A DNA stretch of 64,000 bases, taken from Nonomuraea jabiensis. Lineage in GTDB: Bacteria; Actinomycetota; Actinomycetes; Streptosporangiales; Streptosporangiaceae. The stretch covers positions 11,622,501 through 11,686,500 of the forward strand of contig NZ_JACHMB010000001.1 in NCBI RefSeq assembly GCF_014204795.1. Direction: 5' to 3'. Positions 57,386 to 64,000 of this stretch are shown here, piece after piece. The translations under genes were made by a program, and so were the position numbers. How positions within the stretch are numbered: position 1 is the first letter of the stretch; each line of letters starts with the position of its first letter. The notes beneath the pieces were generated by a model. It was not told where the DNA came from, did no database searches, and saw nothing but the letters and a program-made list of their open reading frames with translations.

Positions 57386-57419
57386 CACGACCTGCCGATC
57401 AGAGCACCGGCAGGTCGTG
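57386..57419 (-). terminator. Terminator of the xylanase gene
   Basis: A perfect 12-bp stem (57386-57397 with 57408-57419) with a 10-base loop, 21 bases past the stop on the minus strand. Confidence 0.75.
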
Positions 57420-57439
57420 AAGGCCCAGGAGATCCGGGC

Positions 57440-59104
57440 TTATGCGCAGGTGTAGCCGGAGGGCGTCTGGGTGTTGCCGCTCGGCCGGCTGACCTGGTAA
57501 CCGAAGGTGGTGCTGGCGTTCGGGGCCAGGTTGCCGTTGTAGGCGAGGTTCTTGGCGGTGACGGTCTGCCCGCTGACGGTGAGGGTGGCGTTCCACGAGC
57601 CGGTCAGCGTGTGCCCGGCGGGCAGGGTGAAGGTGACGGTCCAGCCGGTGATGGCGGAGGTCCCGGTGTTGGTGACGGTCACGGGCTGGACGACGTACCC
57701 GGTGGCCCACTGGGTCTGCACGGTCCCGGCGGCCGTGCAGCCACCGCCGCCGGGGCCGGCCGTGGTGGTGAAGGTGCCCAGGGCGGAGTTCGCCGAGACG
57801 TTCCCGGCTCCGTCACGGGCCCGGACGTACACCTGGTACTGGGTCGAGGGGCTGAGCCCGGTGAGCGAGATCGAGTTGGCGGTGGACTGGCCGAGGAGCT
57901 GGTCGGTCGCGCCCTGCTCGCGGTAGACGTCGTACCCGGCGAGCCCGCTCCCGCCGCTGTCGGTCGAGGCGGTCCAGGTGAGGGAGGCCGAGTTCGAGGT
58001 GACGTTGCCCGCCGAGGGCGTGCCGGGCGTGGTCGGCGGGGTCGGGTCGGTGGTCGTGCCGCCGGCCAGCGCGTCGTGCACGGCGGTGTACGACGGCTTC
58101 TGCTGGTAGTTCTCGTCGTAGATCAGGGCCGCGCCCTGGCCGGAGAACGTGTCGGGCACCCAGGAGTACTTGTCGGTGAAGCCCCAGATCGTCACGCCGG
58201 CGCAGGCGGTCACGGCCAGGCAGGCGTTGACGACGTTGCGGTAGTAGGTGGCCTGCGTGGCGTCCTTGGTGGCGTCCCTGGGCATCACCATGCGCACGTC
58301 CAGCTCGGTGATGCGGACCTGGACGCCGAGGGCGGCGAAGCGCTGGAGGTTCTGCTGGAAGTCGTTCGGGAAGCCGTACTGGATCGCGAGGTGCGTCTGG
58401 AAGCCGACGCAGTCGACGGGCACGCCCTGCTGGCGCAGCGAGGAGACCAGGTTGTAGATCGCGGTGCTCTTGGCGTTGATGCCCTCGGTGTTGTAGTCGT
58501 TGATGCACAGCCGGGCGTCGGGGTCGGCGGCGCGGGCCGCCCGGAAGGCGTCGGCGATGTAGCTCTGGCCCAGCGTGTTGTACCAGAACGACGTGCGCAG
58601 GTTGCCGCTGTCGTCGAAGACCTCGTTGACCACGTCCCAGGAGACCACGGTCGGGTTGCTGGCGTAGTGGCCGACGACCTGGCTGATGTGGTTCTGCATG
58701 GCGCTGCGCATGGCGGTGGCGCTCAGGCCCTGCACCCAGCCCGGGGTCTGGTTGTGCCAGACGAGCGTGTGGCCGTGGACCTGCTGGTTGTTCTGGGTGG
58801 CGAAGTTGACGATGGCGTCGGCGCCGGAGAAGTTGAACTGGCCCTGGCTGGGCTCGGTCGAGTCCCACTTCATCGCGTTCTCGGCGGTGACCTGGCTGAA
58901 CTCGGTGGCGGCGAGGTTGCGGTAGGCGGTCTCGTTGGCGAGCGGGCTGGTCGCGAGCGCCGCCCCGATGAACTTGCCCTTCGCCGCCGCATGGGTGCGT
59001 AACGGCGCGGAGGCGTGGGCCGGGCCGGTCGGCAGGAGGAAGGCTGCGAGCATCCCCGCGAGGGCGAGGAGGACTCTGACGGGCGAGGACGAATGCACGG
59101 ACAT
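57440..59104 (-). CDS. Secreted GH10 endo-xylanase with FN3 and CBM2
   Basis: 554 residues. Sec signal about 1-31 (GPAHAS). GH10 catalytic domain about 40-345 with acid/base E161 (WDVVNEV) and nucleophile E267 (ITELDVRM), plus HGHTLVWHNQ and ENAMKW. A TTDPTPPTTPGTP linker leads to one FN3 domain (about 355-450) and a C-terminal CBM2 (about 455-554) bounded by cysteines CTAAG and GYTC. Cleaves xylan, with the CBM holding cellulose or xylan. ATG 59104 is only 3 bases from GGAGG; GTG 59098 fits better and would remove two residues. A palindrome upstream suggests repression. Confidence 0.95.
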   Translation of the reverse strand: MSVHSSSPVRVLLALAGMLAAFLLPTGPAHASAPLRTHAAAKGKFIGAALATSPLANETAYRNLAATEFSQVTAENAMKWDSTEPSQGQFNFSGADAIVNFATQNNQQVHGHTLVWHNQTPGWVQGLSATAMRSAMQNHISQVVGHYASNPTVVSWDVVNEVFDDSGNLRTSFWYNTLGQSYIADAFRAARAADPDARLCINDYNTEGINAKSTAIYNLVSSLRQQGVPVDCVGFQTHLAIQYGFPNDFQQNLQRFAALGVQVRITELDVRMVMPRDATKDATQATYYRNVVNACLAVTACAGVTIWGFTDKYSWVPDTFSGQGAALIYDENYQQKPSYTAVHDALAGGTTTDPTPPTTPGTPSAGNVTSNSASLTWTASTDSGGSGLAGYDVYREQGATDQLLGQSTANSISLTGLSPSTQYQVYVRARDGAGNVSANSALGTFTTTAGPGGGGCTAAGTVQTQWATGYVVQPVTVTNTGTSAITGWTVTFTLPAGHTLTGSWNATLTVSGQTVTAKNLAYNGNLAPNASTTFGYQVSRPSGNTQTPSGYTCA

Positions 59105-59111
59105 CTACCTC

Positions 59112-59123
59112 CGAAAGCTTTCG
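59112..59123. promoter_or_regulatory. 12-bp palindrome upstream of xylanase gene
   Basis: CGAAAGCTTTCG, perfect, 7 bases upstream of ATG 59104. Palindromes of the GAAA-TTTC kind are reported upstream of streptomycete xylanase genes; the binding protein here is unknown. Confidence 0.6.
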
Positions 59124-59280
59124 ATCCCGGTGGATCGCATCGGAGACGGTATTGACATGGGAGATCAGGGTCAATGCCGACCTCGCGCGGTCACTAAACG
59201 AGCAGCTTGACGCTAGAAACTATCGGAGATTTTATGAAACTTTCACAAGCCTGGCCCCGAGCTGGGCGAGCTAGCGCAAC

Positions 59281-59298
59281 GTACCTACCGGTCGGTAC
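59281..59298. promoter_or_regulatory. 18-bp palindrome, TetR-type operator, upstream of acyl-CoA synthetase
   Basis: Palindromic around ACCGGT with one mismatched pair: left arm GTACCTACC, right arm GGTCGGTAC. A TACTGT -10-like box (59296-59301) overlaps its end. No TetR gene is adjacent. Confidence 0.65.
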
Positions 59299-59343
59299 TG
59301 TGATTTATCCAGAATAATCGTCCACCAGCCGGGAGTTCTGCGT

Positions 59344-61005
59344 ATGTCCCCTTCGCATGCCCAGGTCGTGGCCCAGCTCACCGGACCCGGTCAACTGTTC
59401 GAGATCGAGGAGATCGGCGACACCGGGATACGCACCTGGAAGCACGCGCCCACCCACTTCCGCGCGCTGCTGGAGATGAGCCGCTTCCACGGCGAGAAGG
59501 TCTTCCTCGTGTACGAGGACGAGCACATCACGTTCGAGGACCATTTCCGCCGCGCCGCCACCCTCGCCAACCGCCTGGTCGAGGAGTACGGGGTGCGCAA
59601 GGGCGACCGGGTGGGCGTGGCCATGCGCAACTACCCCGAATGGGTCGTCTCGCTGTCGGCGGCGCTGGCGGCGGGGGCCATCGCCGTACCGCTCAACGCC
59701 TGGTGGACCGAGGCCGAGCTGGCCTACGGCGTGCGGGACTCCGGGGCCAAGGTGCTGATCGCGGACGGCGAGCGCGCCGTCCGGCTCGCCGCGACCGGCG
59801 TCCCCCTGATCGTCGCCCGGGGGGAGGTCCCGGAGGGCGCGCGCGGCTTCGACGACGTGCTGGGCGAGGTCGCCGCCGACGTCACGCTCCCGGCCGTCGA
59901 GCTGGCCCCCGAGGACCCCGCCACGATCTTCTACACCTCCGGCACGACCGGCAGCCCCAAGGGGGCGCTGGGCAGCCACCGCAACCTGGGCCAGTCCCCC
60001 ATGACCGTCGCCTTCGGCCTCATGCGGGCGGTGGCCATGGCGGGCAAGGACGTCGCGGCCGCGGCCGGCACCCGCCGGGTCACGCTGCTGACCGTCCCGC
60101 TGTTCCACGTCACGGGCTGCTTCTCCGCCCTGACCACCACGATGTTCGCCGGCGGCGGCCTCGTGCTCATGTACAAGTGGGACCCCGAGCAGGCCTTGCG
60201 CCTGATCGAGCGGGAACGCGTGACCGCCATGATCGGCGTGCCCACGAACGCCTGGCAGCTCATGTCCCACCCCGACTTCGGCAAGTACGACCTGTCGTCC
60301 CTGACCACCCTCGGGTACGGCGGCGCCCCCGCCCCGCCCAAGCTCCTGGAGCGCATCACCAGGAACCTCCCCAACCGCGCCCCCTCCAACGGCTACGGCA
60401 TGACCGAGACGACCGCCCTGGCCATCGGCAACGGCGGCGCCGACTACCACGCCAAACCCGACAGCATCGGCCTGCCCTCGCCCGTCGTGGACGTGCGCGT
60501 GGTCGACCCCATGGGCACCGAACTGCCGCCCGGCGAGGTGGGCGAGCTGTGCGTCCGCGGCCCGAACGTCATCCTGGGCTACTGGAACAAGCCGGAGGCG
60601 ACGGCGGAGACGTTCGTGCAGGGCTGGCTGCACACCGGCGACCTGGCCAAGATCGACGAAGAGGGCTTCGTCTACATCGTGGACCGGGCCAAGGACATGG
60701 TGATCAGGGGCGGCGAGAACGTCTACTGCGCCGAGGTGGAGGCGGCCCTGTTCGAGCACCCGGCGGTGGACGACGCGGCCGTGATCGGGGTGCCGCACGA
60801 CGAGCTCGGGGAGGAGGTCGGCGCCGTCATCCGCCTGGCGCCCGGCACCACGGTCGCCACCGAGGACCTCCAGTCGTTCCTCAAGGACCGGATCGCCAAG
60901 TTCAAGATCCCGGCGCACATCTGGTTCCGGGAGGGCGAGCTGCCCCGCAACCCCGGCGGCAAGATCCTCAAGACCCACCTGCGCAGGGAGATCCTGGGCG
61001 CGTAA
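59344..61005 (+). CDS. Acyl-CoA synthetase (class I adenylate-forming enzyme)
   Basis: 553 residues. Activates a carboxylic acid with ATP and CoA. Adenylation motifs: phosphate loop IFYTSGTTGSPKG, NGYGMTETT, WLHTGDLAKIDEEGFVYIVDRAKDMVIRGGENVYCAEVE, and catalytic Lys in NPGGKILK. It is closest in look to fatty-acid or aromatic-acid CoA ligases; the acyl group is not evident. Monocistronic, bounded by an upstream TetR-type palindrome and a downstream hairpin. Confidence 0.94.
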   Translation: MSPSHAQVVAQLTGPGQLFEIEEIGDTGIRTWKHAPTHFRALLEMSRFHGEKVFLVYEDEHITFEDHFRRAATLANRLVEEYGVRKGDRVGVAMRNYPEWVVSLSAALAAGAIAVPLNAWWTEAELAYGVRDSGAKVLIADGERAVRLAATGVPLIVARGEVPEGARGFDDVLGEVAADVTLPAVELAPEDPATIFYTSGTTGSPKGALGSHRNLGQSPMTVAFGLMRAVAMAGKDVAAAAGTRRVTLLTVPLFHVTGCFSALTTTMFAGGGLVLMYKWDPEQALRLIERERVTAMIGVPTNAWQLMSHPDFGKYDLSSLTTLGYGGAPAPPKLLERITRNLPNRAPSNGYGMTETTALAIGNGGADYHAKPDSIGLPSPVVDVRVVDPMGTELPPGEVGELCVRGPNVILGYWNKPEATAETFVQGWLHTGDLAKIDEEGFVYIVDRAKDMVIRGGENVYCAEVEAALFEHPAVDDAAVIGVPHDELGEEVGAVIRLAPGTTVATEDLQSFLKDRIAKFKIPAHIWFREGELPRNPGGKILKTHLRREILGA

Positions 61006-61014
61006 CCCCCTTCC

Positions 61015-61044
61015 GGCCTCCCGGCGCGGCGCGCCCGGGAGGCC
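61015..61044 (+). terminator. Terminator of the acyl-CoA synthetase gene
   Basis: A perfect 10-bp stem (61015-61024 with 61035-61044), 10-base loop, 9 bases after the stop, followed by TT. Confidence 0.75.
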
Positions 61045-61116
61045 TTCGCATGCCGGGTGACCACCGTCACAATCGGCTCATCACCGCAGGTCGGACCGCC
61101 TACCGGCCGATCCCTT

Positions 61117-61150
61117 TACGTGGCGGGTAATCGCGCCCCCTACGTGGCGG
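61117..61150 (+). repeat. Direct repeat upstream of membrane protein gene
   Basis: TACGTGGCGG at 61117-61126 and 61141-61150, spaced 24 bases apart start to start, 50 bases before ATG 61200. Same-face spacing could suit an activator. Confidence 0.6.
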
Positions 61151-61199
61151 CTGACATCTTTCAGGTGTCGCGAAAAACCGCCACCAAGGGAGCCGAGAC

Positions 61200-61610
61200 A
61201 TGAGCACCGCCCTGACCGTCACCGCCGACCGGATGAAGTTCCTGCGCCTCGCGCTGGCCGCCGACGCCGTCGTCACCGGCGGCAACGGGCTCGTCTACCT
61301 CGCCTTCGCCGGCCCCGTGAGCGACCTGCTCGGCCCCGGCGCGGGCCTGCTGCGCGGCATCGGCGCCTTCCTCCTGGTGTACGGCGCCGCCGTCGGCCTC
61401 CTCGCCACCCGCCGCGCCATCAGCCCGGCCGCCACCAGGGCCGTGATCGCCCTGAACATCGTCTGGACCCTCGGCAGCGTCGCCGCCGTCGTCACCGGCG
61501 CCGCCGACCTCACCACGATCGGCGCCATCTGGACCATCGCCCAGGCCCTGGTGGTCGGCGTGTTCGCCGAACTGCAGATCGTCGGCCTCCGCAAGACCCG
61601 CAACAACTGA
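61200..61610 (+). CDS. Four-helix membrane protein, unknown function
   Basis: 136 residues. Short polar N-terminus, then four hydrophobic helices (about 14-37, 48-67, 77-98, 104-125) with little between them. It looks like the small integral membrane proteins often paired with SnoaL/NTF2-like genes. ATG 61200 has GGGAG about 8 bases upstream. The next gene begins 21 bases later, so they are probably cotranscribed. Confidence 0.8.
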   Translation: MSTALTVTADRMKFLRLALAADAVVTGGNGLVYLAFAGPVSDLLGPGAGLLRGIGAFLLVYGAAVGLLATRRAISPAATRAVIALNIVWTLGSVAAVVTGAADLTTIGAIWTIAQALVVGVFAELQIVGLRKTRNN

Positions 61611-61631
61611 CCAACAGAAGGAATGACCATC

Positions 61632-61985
61632 ATGAACCTCATCGAGCGCTACATCGCCGCCTGGAACGAGACCGACGCCGACGCCCGCGCCAAGGCCGTG
61701 GCCGAGCTGTGGACCGAGGACGGCACGTACACCGACCCGCTGGCCGACGTGAAGGGCCACGACGCGATCGCCGCGGTGATCGCGGGCGCCCAGGGCATGT
61801 TCCCCGGCCTGGTGTTCACGCCGGGCGAGGTGTACGACGCCCACCACCACATCGCCCGCTTCACCTGGCACCTCGGGCCGGAGGGCGGGGAGGCGGTGGC
61901 GGTCGGGTTCGACGTGGTGGAGCTGGCCGAAGACGGGCGGATCCGCACGGTGCTCGGCTTCCTCGACAAGGTCCCCACCGCCTGA
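61632..61985 (+). CDS. NTF2-like / SnoaL-like protein
   Basis: 117 residues, alpha+beta cone fold: LIERYIAAWNETDADARAKAVAELWTEDGTYTDPLADVKG helices, then GHDAIAAVIAGAQG and sheet strands FTWHLGPEGGEAVAVGFDVVEL. The family covers cyclases, isomerases and binding proteins; the catalytic residues are not clear. ATG 61632 is chosen since AGAAGGA ends 9 bases before it, while ATG 61623 would be too close. Partner gene upstream encodes a membrane protein; a strong terminator follows. Confidence 0.87.
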   Translation: MNLIERYIAAWNETDADARAKAVAELWTEDGTYTDPLADVKGHDAIAAVIAGAQGMFPGLVFTPGEVYDAHHHIARFTWHLGPEGGEAVAVGFDVVELAEDGRIRTVLGFLDKVPTA

Positions 61986-62004
61986 CCCACCACCCCTCCC
62001 CTGC

Positions 62005-62033
62005 AAGGCCCCCGCCTTTCCCGCGGGGGCCTT
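62005..62033 (+). terminator. Terminator after the NTF2-like gene
   Basis: A perfect 11-bp stem (62005-62015 with 62023-62033) with a 7-base loop, followed by a C-rich stretch. Confidence 0.8.
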
Positions 62034-62144
62034 CCGCACCCCCGCCCACCCCACCCACCACCCCAGCCCGCCCAACCACCTAGCAACCCGTCAGTTCTCA
62101 ACCCGACATCCCCGCCCCAGCCCTTCCCAGCCCGCCACCCACCA

Positions 62145-62189
62145 GCCCAGCTCCCTCCAGCCCAGCGCCCTCCGGCCCAGCGCCCTCCG
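62145..62189. repeat. Three 15-bp tandem repeats
   Basis: GCCCAGCTCCCTCCA, then GCCCAGCGCCCTCCG twice, in the C-rich gap. Confidence 0.8.
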
Positions 62190-62350
62190 GTTCGGGGCCC
62201 CTCCCCATTGGGCCCTCCCTCTTGCGGAGGCCTCCTACGGGGCCGTCCCGCTGGCCCCTTCCCCTCGTAGGGACCTCAGGCACGGCCGGCGGCAAACGGC
62301 CCCGAAAACGATTTGCCCCGCTCATCCCCCGACACGGAAAATTGACGCTC

Positions 62351-63640
62351 GTGCTGCCCACCGGACTGAAGCGCCTCCTGCGTCACTTCACCATCGACCT
62401 GAGCCCCCTGCGCGACTCCCGCGACTACCGCCTCCTGTTCGCCTCGGGCGTCATCACGATGTTCGGCACGTTCATCACCATGGTCGCGGTGCCGTACCAG
62501 ATGAAGGAGCTGACCGACTCCTACGTGGCGGTCGGCCTGGTGAGCCTGGCGGAGTTCGTCCCGATGGTGGTGTGCGGCCTGTGGGGCGGCGCGATCGCCG
62601 ACGCGCTCGACCGCCGCAAGATCATCGTCCTGAGCGAGCTGGGCCTCCTGGTCACCACGGGCGCGCTCACGATCAACGCGATGCTCCCCAACCCCCAGAT
62701 CTGGGTCCTGTACGTGATGGGCGCCGTCTCCACCGGCATCTCCTGCCTGCAGCGTCCCAGCCTGGAAGCCGTGTTCCAGCAGGTGGTCAAGCACGAGCAG
62801 CAGGCCGCGGCGGCGGTCCTGTCGAGCATGCGCTGGAACTTCGGCGCCATCGTCGCCCCGGCGCTGGGCGGCCTGCTGGTGACCACCTTCGGCCCGGCGG
62901 CGGCGTACGGCGTCGACACCCTGAGCTTCGTGGTCTCGCTGGCACTGCTGTGGCGGATCAGATCACTGCCGCCGGCCGAGGACGCCGCCCCCGCGTCGCT
63001 GAAGTCGCTGGTCGAGGGCATGCGGTACGCGGTGGGCCGTCCCGACCTCGTGGGCACGTACCTGGTGGACATCGCGGCCATGGTGTTCGCGATGGCGACG
63101 TCGCTCTACCCGTTCCTGGCCGACGAGCTGCACTCCCCGCAGGCGCTCGGGCTGCTGTACTCGGCGGGGGCGGTGGGCGCGCTGGTCGCCTCGATCACCG
63201 GCAGCTGGGCGGCCCGCGTACAGCGCCAGGGCCTGGGCGTGATCGTCGCGGCCACTCTCTGGGGCGCGGCCGTGGCCGCGTCGGCGCTGGCCCCCAACGC
63301 GTGGGTGCTGTTCGTCTGCCTCGCCTTCGCGGGCGCCGCCGACATGGTCAGCGGCATCTTCCGCATGACGATGTGGAACCAGACGATCCCGCCGGAGCTG
63401 CGCGGGCGGCTGGCCGGGATCGAGCTGCTGTCGTACGCGTCCGGCCCGATGCTGGGCAACGCCCGCGCCAGCCTGATGGCCAACTTCGGCGGCACCCGCT
63501 TCTCCCTCGGCGCGGGCGGCCTGCTGTGCGTGGCCGCCGTGCTCGGCCTGGCCGCCGCACTGCCTTCGTTCCGTACGTACGACGCCAGGACCGACGATCA
63601 CGCCCTGGCTGAGAAGGCCCGCAGGGAGGCCGCCGTCTAG
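62351..63640 (+). CDS. MFS transporter (EntS/MFS_3 type)
   Basis: 429 residues from GTG 62351. The frame is open to 62222 but the extra part is low-complexity. Begins LSPLRDSRDYRLLFASGVITMFGTFITMVAVPYQM, typical of the enterobactin-exporter-like MFS_3 group, with about twelve helices; loop 2-3 signature GGAIADALDRRKII. Likely proton-driven export of a small molecule. No siderophore genes are nearby. There is no clear ribosome site, so the start is uncertain. Confidence 0.88.
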   Translation: MLPTGLKRLLRHFTIDLSPLRDSRDYRLLFASGVITMFGTFITMVAVPYQMKELTDSYVAVGLVSLAEFVPMVVCGLWGGAIADALDRRKIIVLSELGLLVTTGALTINAMLPNPQIWVLYVMGAVSTGISCLQRPSLEAVFQQVVKHEQQAAAAVLSSMRWNFGAIVAPALGGLLVTTFGPAAAYGVDTLSFVVSLALLWRIRSLPPAEDAAPASLKSLVEGMRYAVGRPDLVGTYLVDIAAMVFAMATSLYPFLADELHSPQALGLLYSAGAVGALVASITGSWAARVQRQGLGVIVAATLWGAAVAASALAPNAWVLFVCLAFAGAADMVSGIFRMTMWNQTIPPELRGRLAGIELLSYASGPMLGNARASLMANFGGTRFSLGAGGLLCVAAVLGLAAALPSFRTYDARTDDHALAEKARREAAV

Positions 63641-63641
63641 G

Positions 63642-64000
63642 TCACCGGTTCTCCGCCTTGGCGAACACCCGCAGCGCCTCGGCGTCGGAGTGGACGTTCG
63701 TCACGTAGTCGGCCACCCACTCCTCGATCCCGCCGAACCCGCTCTCCCGCACCAGCCGCTCCCCCACCAGGGCGGCGTCGAGCGGGGACCGGCGCAGGGT
63801 CACGGCCCCGGTGTCGCCGTCCAGCAGCGCCCAGTGCGCCCCGCTCCGCCCGTACGGCATGCCGACCGACCCGGGGTTCACGACCAGCACCCGATCGGCC
63901 AGCCGTACGAAGGGCATGTGCGTGTTGCCCAGCACCACGGTGCCGGCGCTCTCCCCGGCCAGCACCTCGGCCCACCGCTCCAGCGAGCTGTCCACGAGGA
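63642..64000 (-). CDS. Metallophosphoesterase, C-terminal part, cut by window end
   Basis: The visible part (about 117 residues) has the second half of a calcineurin-like phosphoesterase of the YfcE type: LGNTHMPFVR (metal-binding His) and VVNPGSVGMPYGRSGAHWALLDGD. The frame is open to the window edge, and the metal-binding first half (DxH, GD, GNHD) lies beyond it, so the GTG at 63995 is unlikely to be the start. Family proteins are about 240 residues. Converges on the MFS gene, with one base between the two ends. Confidence 0.85.
   Translation of the reverse strand, partial: LVDSSLERWAEVLAGESAGTVVLGNTHMPFVRLADRVLVVNPGSVGMPYGRSGAHWALLDGDTGAVTLRRSPLDAALVGERLVRESGFGGIEEWVADYVTNVHSDAEALRVFAKAENR

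Larger units (their letters stand above)
61986..62350. other. C-rich region without a convincing gene
   Basis: Holds the terminator (62005-62033), long runs of C-rich sequence and three 15-bp repeats (62145-62189). A minus-strand frame over it encodes PEGAG-type repeats, but has no ribosome site or family. The right edge is the MFS gene leader. Confidence 0.55.

Noticed and set aside
62098..62361. Minus-strand frame with PEGAG repeats
   Set aside because: The repeats follow from the 15-bp DNA repeats; there is no ribosome site and no family. Kept only as a DNA repeat.

Overview
The window is a gene-dense, very GC-rich stretch of an actinomycete chromosome. The argCJBDFRGH order, frequent ATGA/GTGA gene overlaps, Tat-exported sugar enzymes, ROK and LacI regulators, and a CBM2/FN3 xylanase suggest a soil filamentous actinobacterium. 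A Streptosporangiaceae member such as Nonomuraea is my best guess; this is inference only, since no rRNA is present. I see no tRNA, rRNA, insertion sequence, phage or CRISPR array. The right-end gene runs off the window.

Layout. 1-4.7 kb: a MarR regulator and a PPOX-fold oxidoreductase diverge from a 22-bp perfect palindrome; then a membrane glycosyltransferase, tyrS, and a small PH-domain membrane protein. 4.6-13.9 kb: mpg and a complete arginine operon read leftward (argC-J-B-D-F-R-G-H), with overlapping start and stop codons at the argC/J/B/D/F/R junctions and a candidate ARG box before argC. 14.1-25.9 kb: a locus for L-rhamnose and probably rhamnogalacturonan-I: GH42 beta-galactosidase, PL26-type exo-rhamnogalacturonan lyase, rhaM, rhaI and a rhamnulose-1-phosphate aldolase/dehydrogenase fusion leftward, and a LacI regulator plus rhaK rightward. 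Five copies of an ACGTTTTAAT-like motif lie at its promoters. 25.9-31.6 kb: a formate dehydrogenase operon (Cys-type alpha subunit, FeS beta subunit, NrfD-like membrane subunit, a 45-residue membrane protein and a Nudix-like protein), all overlapping.

31.6-34.1 kb: a Tat sulfatase and a sulfotransferase. 34.2-42.3 kb: a MurR/RpiR regulator diverging from an overlapping operon of a peptide-type ABC transporter, anmK, a beta-lactamase-fold hydrolase and a double ATPase, which reads as a muropeptide recovery system. 42.3-49.4 kb: an HxlR regulator, a nitrilase-family enzyme, an orphan sensor-domain protein, an SDR/TetR pair and a large secreted subtilase. 49.6-57.0 kb: GH38 alpha-mannosidase, a ROK regulator and a three-gene sugar ABC transporter. 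57.1-64 kb: a small membrane protein, a GH10-FN3-CBM2 xylanase, an acyl-CoA synthetase, a membrane protein plus NTF2-like pair, an MFS exporter and a truncated metallophosphoesterase.

Several modules join an extracellular or cell-wall polymer to uptake and catabolism under a local repressor. The least familiar are the muropeptide operon and the extra small protein in the formate dehydrogenase operon.
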